A stretch of 64,000 nt of DNA from JACVRW01 sp963803085 (GTDB lineage: Bacteria; Actinomycetota; Thermoleophilia; Solirubrobacterales; Thermoleophilaceae), in NCBI GenBank assembly GCA_963803085.1, contig CAWDLE010000010.1, positions 62,001 to 126,000 of the forward strand, written 5' to 3'. Below, one piece after another: positions 35,788 to 44,583 of the stretch. Position 1 is the first letter of the stretch, and the number at the start of each line of letters is the position of its first letter. The notes under the pieces are model-generated. The model was not told the DNA's origin. It did not search any database and saw only the letters and a list, made by a program, of their open reading frames with translations. Position numbers and translations under genes: made by a program.

Positions 35788-36636
35788 GTGAACACACATG
35801 CCACCAAGCCGACACTCGTGCTCGGAGGGACGGGCAAGACCGGCCGCCGAGTGGTGGAGCGGCTAACCGAGCGCGGCCTCCCGGTCCGGGTCGGCTCGCG
35901 CTCCGGCGAGCCGCCGTTCGACTGGGACGATCGGGCCACATGGGCGCCTGCCCTCGACGGCGTGGGGTCGGTCTATCTCAGCTATTACCCGGATCTCGCG
36001 CTGCCCGGGGCCGTCGAGGCGATCAGGTCGTTCGCGGAGCTCGCCGTGCGCAGCGGGGTTCCCAGGCTGGTGCTGCTGTCCGGCCGCGGCGAGCCTGAGG
36101 CAGAGCGGGCCGAACAGGCGGTGCGCGACGCCGGCGCCGACCTGACCATCCTGCGCTCGACCTGGTTCATGCAGAACTTCTCGGAGGACTACATGCTCGA
36201 CCACGTGCTGAGCGGAGAGATCCGGCTTCCGGCCGGCGAGGTACCGACGCCGTTCCTCGACATCGACGACCTCGCCGACATCGCCGTCGAGGCGCTCACG
36301 GACGACTGCCACGTCGGCGAGCTGTACGAGTTGACCGGCCCACGATCGCTGACCTTCGCGGACGCTGCTGCGGAGATCGGCCGGGCGGCGGGTCGCGAGA
36401 TCCGCTACACGCCGGTCTCGCTCGAACAGCACGCCGCCGAGCTCGCCGATCACGGCGTTCCGCCGGAGTTCGTGGATTTCCTGACCTACCTGTTCGATGA
36501 GGTCGTGGACGGCCGCAACTCGGACACAACTGACGGCGTCCGGCGCGCCCTCGGCCGTGAGCCGCGGGACTTCGCCGACTACGCACGGCAAACGGCCGCC
36601 AGCGGCGTCTGGAACGCGTCCGCGGTGCAGGCATAG
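35788..36636 (+). CDS. NmrA-like NAD(P)-binding SDR
   Basis: GTG 35788 has GGAGG eight bases upstream. The 282-residue protein has LVLGGTGKTGRRVVERLTER (NAD(P)-binding GxxGxxG) and the NmrA/YesF-type FMQNFSEDYML stretch and DIDDLADIAVEAL. The catalytic Tyr-x3-Lys of classical SDRs is not evident, as usual for NmrA-type and NAD(P)H-quinone-reductase-like (QOR2) members. Same operon as the cupin gene before it. Confidence 0.87.
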   Translation: MNTHATKPTLVLGGTGKTGRRVVERLTERGLPVRVGSRSGEPPFDWDDRATWAPALDGVGSVYLSYYPDLALPGAVEAIRSFAELAVRSGVPRLVLLSGRGEPEAERAEQAVRDAGADLTILRSTWFMQNFSEDYMLDHVLSGEIRLPAGEVPTPFLDIDDLADIAVEALTDDCHVGELYELTGPRSLTFADAAAEIGRAAGREIRYTPVSLEQHAAELADHGVPPEFVDFLTYLFDEVVDGRNSDTTDGVRRALGREPRDFADYARQTAASGVWNASAVQA

Positions 36637-36669
36637 AGGCCGAGGCTATGGACGACGCTCCTGGTCGTA

Positions 36670-37131
36670 TTGACCTTGGTCACGGCGCTCGGCTGCGGGC
36701 TGAGCGCGGGCGCTCTCTTCGCATTCTCCAGCTTTGTGATGGGCGCCCTCGCGCGCCTGCAACCGGCGCAGGGCATCGCGGCCATGCACTCGATCAACGT
36801 CGTGGCCGTGACGCCCATGTTCATGACGGCCCTGTTCGGGACGGCGGCGGCCTGTCTCGTCCTCGCGGTCTGGGCACTGGCCGACTGGCACGACTCGTTC
36901 AGCCCCTACCTGATCGCGGGCAGCGTCCTATACCTCGCTGGGACGATCGGCCTGACGATGGCCTACCACGTGCCGAGGAACAACGCGCTTGCCGCGGTCG
37001 AACCAACCAACGACGACGCCGAAGCCCACTGGCGCCGCTACGTCGCGGAGTGGACGCGCTGGAACCACGTCCGTGTCGCGGCGGGCATCCTGGCCGCGGC
37101 GGCGCTGACGGTGGCTCTCCATGTCGATTGA
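36670..37131 (+). CDS. DUF1772 family membrane protein
   Basis: Four helices in about 153 residues, including FAFSSFVMGALARLQPAQGI and GLTMAYHVPRNNALAAVEPT (the PxNxAL motif of DUF1772/anthrone-oxygenase-like proteins). The frame is open from just after the NmrA stop but offers no ATG or GTG; a TTG at 36670 is the first usual start, while the hydrophobic run begins earlier (LWTTLLVV), so a non-canonical start such as CTG is possible. Fungal relatives oxidise polyketide anthrones; bacterial role unknown. Confidence 0.78.
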   Translation: MTLVTALGCGLSAGALFAFSSFVMGALARLQPAQGIAAMHSINVVAVTPMFMTALFGTAAACLVLAVWALADWHDSFSPYLIAGSVLYLAGTIGLTMAYHVPRNNALAAVEPTNDDAEAHWRRYVAEWTRWNHVRVAAGILAAAALTVALHVD

Positions 37132-38344
37132 AAAGACGAAGATCTCGGCCATGCGCGCACTGTTCACCGTTCAGCCGTCGGTGGGTCACCTTCACCCGCT
37201 CGTACCGGTGGCCCGCGCGCTATCGGAGGCAGGGCACGACGTGGCCGTCTGCTCGGCGCCCTCGTTCCGCCCTGAGGTCGACGCGTTCGGCCTTACGCAT
37301 GTCGACGCGGGCCTCGACTGGCTGATGTCCGATCAGGCCACCTGGCAGGTTTTCCCTCCGATGCCACCTCCGGGCCCCGACTTCCCGGCTTGGGCCGTGT
37401 TGACGCTCGCGGACATCACCACCCGACGCATGGTGCCGGACGTGCTCACAATCGCCCGCGACTGGAGAGCGGACCTGATCGTCAGAGAGGGAATGGAGTA
37501 CGGCGGTTGCATCGCCGCCGAGGCCCTTGGACTCCCGCACGCGTCGGTGGCCGGCAACGCCTACGCCGCAATCGACTCCCCTGAGATCAACTACTTCCCG
37601 GGCAACCGCCGGATGGTCGCCGAGCCGCTGGCCCGCCACCGGGAGCAGGTCGGGCTGCCGCCCGACCCCGAGATCGAGATGCCGTTTCGCCACCTGCACA
37701 TGTGCTTCACACCGCGGGCCTGGGACGGAGCCTCCGCACACAGGCCCCCCAACGCGCGCTTCCTCCGACATGTCAGCACGGTGCCACCGGGGGCCGCACT
37801 GCCCGACTGGGTCGAGCATCTGCCCGACCAGCCGACTGTGCTGGCCAGCCTCGGGACCGTGTTCAACAAGACCCCCGGGGTGCTGGAGGCGATCCTCGGG
37901 GCGCTCGCAGCGGAGCCGATCAACGTGATCGTGGCGATCGGCCGCGACCAGGATCCCGACCGCTTCGGGCCCCAGCCCGACCATGTGCGCCTGGAGGCCT
38001 ACGTTCCGCAGCCGCTGCTGCTCGCGCACTGCGACGCCTTCGTCACCCACGGCGGCTTCAACAGCGTCAAGGAGGCGCTGAGCTCTGCCGTTCCCATGGT
38101 TGTGGTACCCATCAGCGCCGACCAGCCCTACAGCGCCGAGCGCTGTGTAGACCTCGGGGTGGCCAGGACGCTCGGCCCCGACGACCGTACCCCGGAACGC
38201 ATCCGTGAGGCTGTGCGGCAGGTGCTCGCCGAGCCGAGCTACCGCACCAACGCCCGCGCGTTCCAGGCGGAGATGATGGCGTTGCCGGGTCCGGAGGAGA
38301 TGGTCGAGCTGCTCGAGTCGTTACGGCTCCCTGCCGGGCCCTGA
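37121..38344 (+). CDS. MGT/UGT-type glycosyltransferase (GT1)
   Basis: The first ATG (37121) overlaps the DUF1772 stop by 11 bases; homology starts with MRALFTVQPSVGHLHPLVPV at Met 37151, so either start is possible. The 407- or 397-residue protein has the GT-B fold with N-terminal acceptor domain and C-terminal nucleotide-sugar domain: VRLEAYVPQPLLLAHCDAFV, THGGFNSVKEALSSAVPMVV. These are the PSPG-like donor-binding residues of macrolide and flavonoid glycosyltransferases. With cupin, NmrA and DUF1772 genes it may glycosylate a small aromatic or polyketide-like metabolite; inference only. Confidence 0.88.
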   Translation: MSIEKTKISAMRALFTVQPSVGHLHPLVPVARALSEAGHDVAVCSAPSFRPEVDAFGLTHVDAGLDWLMSDQATWQVFPPMPPPGPDFPAWAVLTLADITTRRMVPDVLTIARDWRADLIVREGMEYGGCIAAEALGLPHASVAGNAYAAIDSPEINYFPGNRRMVAEPLARHREQVGLPPDPEIEMPFRHLHMCFTPRAWDGASAHRPPNARFLRHVSTVPPGAALPDWVEHLPDQPTVLASLGTVFNKTPGVLEAILGALAAEPINVIVAIGRDQDPDRFGPQPDHVRLEAYVPQPLLLAHCDAFVTHGGFNSVKEALSSAVPMVVVPISADQPYSAERCVDLGVARTLGPDDRTPERIREAVRQVLAEPSYRTNARAFQAEMMALPGPEEMVELLESLRLPAGP

Positions 38345-38390
38345 TTGGTTAGTCTCGCCACGTTCGGCACCCGGCCCGCGGAGGAGCCCG

Positions 38391-38813
38391 ATGGGCGTCT
38401 CGATTCATCACATCGATGTCGCGGTGAGTGACGTCGAGCGCTCGCTCGCCTTCTATCTGGGGCTGCTGGGTCCCTTCGGGATGAAGGAAGCAGGGCGCTT
38501 CCCCACCTACCGCGGCACCGAGGAGGTCGTCTACCTCGCCTTCGGCGACCAGTACCTCGGTCTCCGCCAAGCCGACGGCGGCGAGTACCGCTACTACGAC
38601 GTCGGCATGGAGCACCTTGCCTTCTATGTCGAGAAGCGCGAGGACGTCGACGCCGCCCACCGCTTCGCCCTCGACACGGGCGTGAGCATCCACTTCCCGC
38701 CCGAGGAGGACAAGGACATTCCGGGCTTTTACGAGATGTTCGTCTTCGATCCCGACGGCCTGCGCATCGAGGTGGCGTACGGCCCGCCCGAGCTCGATCC
38801 ACTTCGGCACTGA
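38391..38813 (+). CDS. VOC/glyoxalase-family metalloenzyme
   Basis: GGAGGAGCCCG precedes ATG 38391. The 140-residue protein has the paired VOC modules HHIDVAVSDVERSLAFYLGL (res 6-25) and GMEHLAFYVEKREDVDAAHR, and ends with FVFDPDGLRIEVAY, whose Glu is a metal ligand, along with His6 or His7 and His in MEHLAF. Glyoxalase I-like fold; the substrate is unknown. It follows the glycosyltransferase by 46 bases and may belong to the same operon. Confidence 0.85.
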   Translation: MGVSIHHIDVAVSDVERSLAFYLGLLGPFGMKEAGRFPTYRGTEEVVYLAFGDQYLGLRQADGGEYRYYDVGMEHLAFYVEKREDVDAAHRFALDTGVSIHFPPEEDKDIPGFYEMFVFDPDGLRIEVAYGPPELDPLRH

Positions 38814-38857
38814 CCCCGCGGTCAAGGACATCGACGCCGCCCGTATCCTGAGGCACT

Positions 38858-39655
38858 GTGCTGATCGCGGCGATCGTCAGCGTCGATCCGCTCGGTGAGC
38901 GGTTGCGCCCCGGCACGGGGGCGGGGTTCGTCGTGTTGGTCGCGTTCGTGCTCTCTTTCCTGGCGATCCGCACGAGCGCCCGACTGACGCGGAGCGTGTC
39001 GTGGTGGCCAGGCGGCGTCGAGAGCGGCGGCGTGCACATCCACCACCTCGTGTGGGGCATCTGCCTGATGATGCTTTGCGGGTTCCTCGCCTTCGCTGCG
39101 CCACTCGAGGCTCCCTGGTGGCACTTTGTCGCGATCGGGTTTGGCGTAGGCGCGGGTCTGACGATGGATGAGTTCGCGCTCTGGGTTCGGCTGCAGGACG
39201 TCTACTGGGCGCAGCAGGGCCGTGCGTCCTTTGACGCAGTCGTCATCTCTGCCGCATTCGCCGGGCTGGTCGTACTCGGGACCCAGCCATTTGGGCTTGA
39301 CGATCCGGCGTCGATTTCCGGTACGGCGGCGGCCGTCACGCTAATCCTGGGCCTGGCGGTCATCTGTTTCCTCAAGGGCCGCGTGCTGCTGGGCGTGGTC
39401 GGCCTCTTCATTCCGGTCGTCGCGCTGGTAGGAGCGGTGCGGTTGGCGCATCCGTCATCGCTCTGGGCTCGGTCGCGCTACTCACAGCCGCGCTTGGACC
39501 GAGCTACCGCGCGCTTCAGCCCGACCCGGCGTGCAACCCGCTGGGGGCGCCGTATTGGTGACCTCATCGCCGGCGCACCAAGTGCGCAACCATCACCCGT
39601 GATCGACGCGCCTCCCGCCGGCGACGACGACGCCGGACCTACGGCGCGCACGTAG
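38858..39655 (+). CDS. Polytopic membrane protein, function unknown
   Basis: A GTG start opens 265 residues with about six TM helices. GGVHIHHLVWGICLMMLCGF includes a conserved histidine cluster, and WHFVAIGFGVGAGLTMDEFA an acidic residue in a helix. Similar unnamed proteins are widespread in actinobacteria. The last 60 residues are polar and cytoplasmic or extracellular. No family with known function recognised. Confidence 0.72.
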   Translation: MLIAAIVSVDPLGERLRPGTGAGFVVLVAFVLSFLAIRTSARLTRSVSWWPGGVESGGVHIHHLVWGICLMMLCGFLAFAAPLEAPWWHFVAIGFGVGAGLTMDEFALWVRLQDVYWAQQGRASFDAVVISAAFAGLVVLGTQPFGLDDPASISGTAAAVTLILGLAVICFLKGRVLLGVVGLFIPVVALVGAVRLAHPSSLWARSRYSQPRLDRATARFSPTRRATRWGRRIGDLIAGAPSAQPSPVIDAPPAGDDDAGPTART

Positions 39656-39734
39656 CTCCACCTCTTTACAGGCAGGCGCCGGGGAGGAAAATGGTCTTGT
39701 GCCCAGAGGCCTGGGACTGCCATGAGAGGACGCC

Positions 39735-41084
39735 GTGCGCCACGGCTTGATCGCCGCCCTGTTCGCGATCGGGGGGGCGGTGTTGGGCGGCTGCCTCGGC
39801 AGCGACGATGAGGGCAGTGGGCCGAAGGGCGGCGGCTCGATCAACGTCGCGATCGTCGACAACCCTCAGATGCAGGACCTCGCGCATCTCACGCCGTCGC
39901 TGTTCACGGCCAAGAGCCACATCAAGGTGAACTACACGATCCTCGACAACGGCACCTTGCGCGAGGTCACGACGCGCGACGTGTCCGCCGCCGGGCGCCA
40001 GTTCGACGTGGTGATGATCGGCCCGTACGAGGCGCCGCAGTTCGGCAAGGACGGCCATATCACCGACCTCACACGGATGGCCTCCTCCGACAGGACCTAC
40101 AAGCTTGACGACATCATCCCGTCGGTACGGAACGCCCTGTCGTTCGAGGGCAACCTGTACGCCTCGCCGTTCTATGGGGAGTCGTCCTTCGTGATGTACC
40201 GCAAGGACGTCTTGAAGGACGCCGGCGTCGAGATGCCGGCGAACCCCACTTGGGCACAGGTTGCGGAAATCGCCCGGAGGATCGACACGCCGGACAGGGC
40301 CGGGATCTGCCTGCGCGGTAAGCCGGGCTGGGGCGACCTCGGCGCTACGTTCACCACCGTGCTGAACACGTTCGGTGGAACGTGGTGGTCCGCTAAACCG
40401 GACGGCTCGGTGGGTACGGCGATGGTCGACCGACCTCAGTTCCGGAAGGCGCTCCAGTTCTACGTCGACCTCGTGAGGGACGCGGGCGAGAGCGGCGCCC
40501 CCGGCGCGAGCTACAACCAGTGCCTCGCGCAGTACCTCGACGGCAAGGTGGCGATGTGGTACGACGCGACCGTCGCCGCCGGGCTGCTCGAGGCGGACGA
40601 CAGCGATGTGAAGGGCAAGAACGGCTACGTCCCCGCCCCGGTCGAGCGGACCAGGGCCTCCGGATGGCTGTGGTCGTGGGCGCTCGCCACTCTGACATCG
40701 TCGAGCAAGGCGGACCTGGCCTGGCGGTACATCTCGTGGGCGACCGGACCGCAGTACGTCAAGGAGGCCGGGACGAGCATCGCCGGGGGGTGGGCCGCGA
40801 TCCCGGCGGGCACGCGGCGGTCGACCTACGCGATTCCCGAGTACGAGAGGGCCGCCCGTGCGTTTGTCGGGCCGGAGCTCCACGCGATCGAGTCCGCGCC
40901 GGTCGAGAACCCGGGCACGAGCAAGCGGCCCGGCACCCCCGGCGTCCAATACGTGGGCATCCCCGAGTTCCAGGACGTCGGCGACCAGTGCACCGAGCTG
41001 TTCGCCGCGGTGATCGCCGGCAAGGCGCCTATCGATTCGGCGCTCACGAACTGCCAGAACATCGCGTCCCGCGTCGGGCACTGA
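39735..41084 (+). CDS. ABC-type extracellular solute-binding lipoprotein (sugar/polyol type)
   Basis: GTG 39735 gives 449 residues; the lipobox LGGC (Cys20) marks a lipoprotein. The mature protein is a family 1 extracellular solute-binding protein: FDVVMIGPYEAPQFGKDGHI, LSFEGNLYASPFYGESSFVM, GLLEADDSDVKGKNGYVPAP, ending with YERAARAFVG. Sorbitol/mannitol and other polyols are usual ligands of this subgroup. No permease or ATPase genes are nearby, and the next gene (17 bases downstream) is a membrane histidine kinase, so it may be a sensor partner rather than a transporter subunit. Confidence 0.87.
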   Translation: MRHGLIAALFAIGGAVLGGCLGSDDEGSGPKGGGSINVAIVDNPQMQDLAHLTPSLFTAKSHIKVNYTILDNGTLREVTTRDVSAAGRQFDVVMIGPYEAPQFGKDGHITDLTRMASSDRTYKLDDIIPSVRNALSFEGNLYASPFYGESSFVMYRKDVLKDAGVEMPANPTWAQVAEIARRIDTPDRAGICLRGKPGWGDLGATFTTVLNTFGGTWWSAKPDGSVGTAMVDRPQFRKALQFYVDLVRDAGESGAPGASYNQCLAQYLDGKVAMWYDATVAAGLLEADDSDVKGKNGYVPAPVERTRASGWLWSWALATLTSSSKADLAWRYISWATGPQYVKEAGTSIAGGWAAIPAGTRRSTYAIPEYERAARAFVGPELHAIESAPVENPGTSKRPGTPGVQYVGIPEFQDVGDQCTELFAAVIAGKAPIDSALTNCQNIASRVGH

Positions 41085-41100
41085 CCGACCTTGGCCGGGG

Positions 41101-44100
41101 GTGAAGCCAGCCTTGTCGCTGGCATTGAGAGAGAGGACAATCGTTCGGATCCTTCGACGTCTGGCCGTTCGGCCGAGACATATCGCACCAGTAGCCCTGC
41201 TGCTTGTGCTGACCGTTGCCGGGTTCATCGTCGCCCGGGTGCTGACCGAGCGAGGAGAGCGACGCGAGTCCGAGAACCGCGCCCAGGTCGCGGCGGCGCA
41301 GATCCGTGGCCGCATCGCGCAGGCAGCGTCGCTCACCGAGAGCCTCGGCCGGTTCATGCTGGACGCCAGCGGTACCGGCATCACGAGCGACGAGTTCGCG
41401 AGGAACGCACTCCGGTGGCTCAGCCCAGCGGGCTTCTCGGCCGCCGCATGGGTCGAGCGGGTTCCCGATTCACGGCGTGCGGCGTACGAGCGGCGAATCG
41501 GACAGCCCATCGTGTCGCCCGACGCGCGCCGCGGGGTGGTGGCACCCGGATCGCGCTCCTTCTATCTCCCGGCGACGCTTGTGTCTGGCTTCCCTCCCAT
41601 GGCCGTGCCCGGCACCGATCTGAGCGGTGCACCTGGGATGGCCACGGCGCTCACCCGGGCGAGCCGCCTCGATGATGTAGCCGCGACCCCGATGGCACCC
41701 GCGAGAACCGGCACGAGCGGGCTCTTCCTGGTTGCGCCGGCGTCGAACCTCATCGGCGAGGTACTGCGCCCTGGCCACGTGGTGGTCTTCGTATCGAACC
41801 TGAGTCTGCTTGCAGCGGCGACCGACGCGCCGAACGCAGTGATCAGCGGGGTGGACGCTTCGACGCAAGCGCGTGAGCGCGCGGAGACCGCGAGCAAGAC
41901 GTTCGCGGTCGCGGGCCAGCGATTCGACGTCGTCGTGCCGCGGGAACCGGTCGAGGGTGCTGCGGCGGGCCTGCCTTGGATAGTCCTTGCCGGCGGCCTC
42001 ATCGTCGCCGCCCTCGGTGGGGCACTGGGGCTCTACGCGGCGCGACGAGCCAGGGCGCAGGAGGAGCTCGACCGCATCTTCACCCTGTCTCAGGACCTGA
42101 TCGCGGTTGCCGACTTCGACGGACGGTTCACGCGCGTCAATCCGGCCGCTCAGGACATTCTCGGCTACACGGAGGAAGAGCTCCTCGCACGGCCGTACGT
42201 CGAGCTCGTCCATCCGGCCGACCGGGACAGCACGGAGGCGGAGGCGGATGCGCTCGCTCAGGGAAAGCCGACGCTGTCGTTCGAGAACCGCTTCATCCGC
42301 AAGGACGGGTCCCTCAGGGTGCTCGACTGGACGACGACGCCGGACGTCGAGAGCAGGCTCATGTACGGCGTGGCACGCGACGTGACCGAGCGCCGTCAGG
42401 CCGAGGCAGAGGTGGAGCGGCTCGCAGACGAGCAGGCGGCGCTGCGGCGGGTGGCAACGCTGGTCGCGCGCGATGCGTCCCAAGCTGAGCTTTTCACCGC
42501 GATCGCGGAGGAGTGCGCGCAGCTGTTCGGCACCGGGGACATCGGGATGGTCCGCTACGAGGCCGACCGCGACCAGCTCGTGCTCGCGAGTGCGGGTACG
42601 TTCAAGGAAGTCTTCCCGACCGGCTCTCGCCAGCCACTGGGAGGCGAGAATGCCGCCTCGCGCGTGTTCCGGACGGGGCAACCGGCACGGATCGACGACT
42701 ACAGCAGGGCGAGCGGCCCGATCGCGGAGGCCGTGCGACCGACCGGCCTTCGCAGCGCCGTGGCCACGCCCATCATGGTGGAGGGCGGGCTCTGGGGGGC
42801 CATGATCGCGGGAACGACCGGGGATGAGCCTCTGCCGCCGGAGACCGAACTCCGGCTCGGGCAGTTCACAGACCTGATGGCGACCGCGATCGCCAACACC
42901 GAGTCTCGCGCCCGAGCGGACCGGCTGACAGAGGAGCAGGCCGCCCTGCGGCGGGTGGCGACGCTTGTCGCGAAGGAGGCGCCGCCGTCGGAGGTGTTCG
43001 CAAAGGTGGCCGAGGAACTGGCGAACGTGATCGAGGATGTCGACTGCGTCATAGCGCGAGACGAGGGCGACGGGCACGTGAGCGTCGTCGGTACCTGGGG
43101 CGCCGGCATGGGGGCCACGGCGCGCGTGGGCCAGCGGTTCCCAGTCGAAGGCGACAGCGTGGTTGCGTCCGTGCTCCGCGACGGAGGACCATGCCGGATC
43201 GACGACTACTCCACGACCACCGGCACCACCTCCGAGCACGGCCGCGAGCATGGGATCCGGTCGGCTGCCGGCTGTCCGATCTCGGTCCGTGGGCGCACAT
43301 GGGGCGTCGTGGCCGTCGCGAAGTACGAACCGGGGCCGTTGGCGCCCGAGACCGAGACGCGCATGACGCAGTTCACCGATCTGGTGGCCACGGCAGTCGC
43401 CAACGCCGAGGCGCGCACCGAGGTGGCGCGGTTGGCCGATGAGCAGGCCGCGCTGCGGCGGGTGGCCACGCTGATCGGGGAAGGAGCCTTGCCGACGGCG
43501 GTGTTCGATGCTGTCGCGGCGGAGATGGAGCGGCTCCTGGATGCCGACCGGGTCGTGCTGAACCGCTACGAGGCCGGTGCGGAGGTCACGGTGGTCGCCC
43601 ACCGCGGGTCGGAGGCGTGGCGACTGCCGCCCGGGTCGCGGGTCAGCGCCGACGGTGGGACCGTGTCGTCACTGGTACGGGACACCGAGCGGCCGGCGCG
43701 GCTCGAGCGATCCGAGCCAGCCGACGCCGCCGTTGCTGAGCTTGCCGAGGTCCTTGGTGCGGGGACGGCGGTCGGGGCGCCGATCGTCGTCGACGGCCGG
43801 CTCTGGGGTGTCATTCACGCCGACTGGAACCCCGAGAAGTCGCCCCCCGCCGACACCGAGGGGCGGATGGAGCAGTTCGCCCAGCTCCTGGAAACCGCGA
43901 TCGCGAACGCCGACAGCCGTGACCAGCTCACAGCCTCGCGGGCGCGTCTGCTCAGCGCCGGCGACGAAGCCCGCCGCCGCGTCGTGCGCGACCTGCACGA
44001 CGGAGCACAGCAGCGGCTGGTGCATGCGATCGTGACGCTGAAGCTCGCCCAACGAGCCTTTCGCGAGGACGACGGGACGGCGGAGTTGCTGCTAGGCGAG

Positions 44101-44580
44101 GCGCTCGAGCAGGCCGAGCAGGGCAACGAGGAGTTGCGGGCACTGGCGCACGGAATGCTTCCCTCAGCCCTCTCGAGCGGTGGCCTGGGCGCAGGCGTCG
44201 ACGCGTTCGCAGCGCGGCTAGACCTACCGGTCCGGGTGGATGTTCCGGCCGCTCGTTTCCCGGCGGAGGTCGAGGCGAGCGCGTATTTCATCGTGGCCGA
44301 GGCCCTCACGAACGTCGTCAAGCACTCGCACGCCCGGAGCGCAGCGGTCAGCGTGTCTGTCGCCGACGAGGTGCTCCGCGTCGAGGTTCGCGACGATGGG
44401 GTCGGAGGCGCCGACCCGGACGGTCAGGGGCTGGTGGGGCTGGGCGACCGGGCCACGGCGCTCGGCGGGCGGCTCACAATCGAGAGCCCGGCCGACGGCG
44501 GCACCCTCGTCGCGGCCGCCATCCCCCTCCCCGGGGAGGTTCGCCCGTTCGAGCCGGGCGCCGCCCATCACCGCAGGTAG
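41101..44580 (+). CDS. Hybrid-sensor histidine kinase: CHASE-PAS-3xGAF-HisKA_3-HATPase
   Basis: GTG 41101 gives 1159 residues. TM1 is at about 31-48, an extracytoplasmic CHASE domain at about 85-280 (WVERVPDSRRAAYERRIGQP), TM2 at about 292-312, PAS at about 325-432, then three tandem GAF domains (about 455-605, 620-775, 785-935) each introduced by the same linker EQAALRRVATLV. The dimerisation domain has RDLHDGAQQRL with phospho-acceptor His966, and the ATPase N-box has Asn1071 in EALTNVVKHSHA, then GVGGADPDGQGLVGLGDRA. This is a NarL-type (HisKA_3) kinase. No response regulator lies beside it. It probably pairs with the solute-binding lipoprotein just upstream. Confidence 0.93.
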   Translation: MKPALSLALRERTIVRILRRLAVRPRHIAPVALLLVLTVAGFIVARVLTERGERRESENRAQVAAAQIRGRIAQAASLTESLGRFMLDASGTGITSDEFARNALRWLSPAGFSAAAWVERVPDSRRAAYERRIGQPIVSPDARRGVVAPGSRSFYLPATLVSGFPPMAVPGTDLSGAPGMATALTRASRLDDVAATPMAPARTGTSGLFLVAPASNLIGEVLRPGHVVVFVSNLSLLAAATDAPNAVISGVDASTQARERAETASKTFAVAGQRFDVVVPREPVEGAAAGLPWIVLAGGLIVAALGGALGLYAARRARAQEELDRIFTLSQDLIAVADFDGRFTRVNPAAQDILGYTEEELLARPYVELVHPADRDSTEAEADALAQGKPTLSFENRFIRKDGSLRVLDWTTTPDVESRLMYGVARDVTERRQAEAEVERLADEQAALRRVATLVARDASQAELFTAIAEECAQLFGTGDIGMVRYEADRDQLVLASAGTFKEVFPTGSRQPLGGENAASRVFRTGQPARIDDYSRASGPIAEAVRPTGLRSAVATPIMVEGGLWGAMIAGTTGDEPLPPETELRLGQFTDLMATAIANTESRARADRLTEEQAALRRVATLVAKEAPPSEVFAKVAEELANVIEDVDCVIARDEGDGHVSVVGTWGAGMGATARVGQRFPVEGDSVVASVLRDGGPCRIDDYSTTTGTTSEHGREHGIRSAAGCPISVRGRTWGVVAVAKYEPGPLAPETETRMTQFTDLVATAVANAEARTEVARLADEQAALRRVATLIGEGALPTAVFDAVAAEMERLLDADRVVLNRYEAGAEVTVVAHRGSEAWRLPPGSRVSADGGTVSSLVRDTERPARLERSEPADAAVAELAEVLGAGTAVGAPIVVDGRLWGVIHADWNPEKSPPADTEGRMEQFAQLLETAIANADSRDQLTASRARLLSAGDEARRRVVRDLHDGAQQRLVHAIVTLKLAQRAFREDDGTAELLLGEALEQAEQGNEELRALAHGMLPSALSSGGLGAGVDAFAARLDLPVRVDVPAARFPAEVEASAYFIVAEALTNVVKHSHARSAAVSVSVADEVLRVEVRDDGVGGADPDGQGLVGLGDRATALGGRLTIESPADGGTLVAAAIPLPGEVRPFEPGAAHHRR

Positions 44581-44583
44581 GCC

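Noticed and set aside
39666..41510. A 614-codon minus-strand frame opposite the solute-binding protein and kinase
   Set aside because: Shadow of the plus-strand genes; Arg/Gly-rich, no recognisable family, no ribosome site.
41470..43602. A 710-codon minus-strand frame opposite the histidine kinase
   Set aside because: Antisense shadow of GC-rich coding DNA with repeated His/Arg content; the kinase frame has all catalytic motifs.
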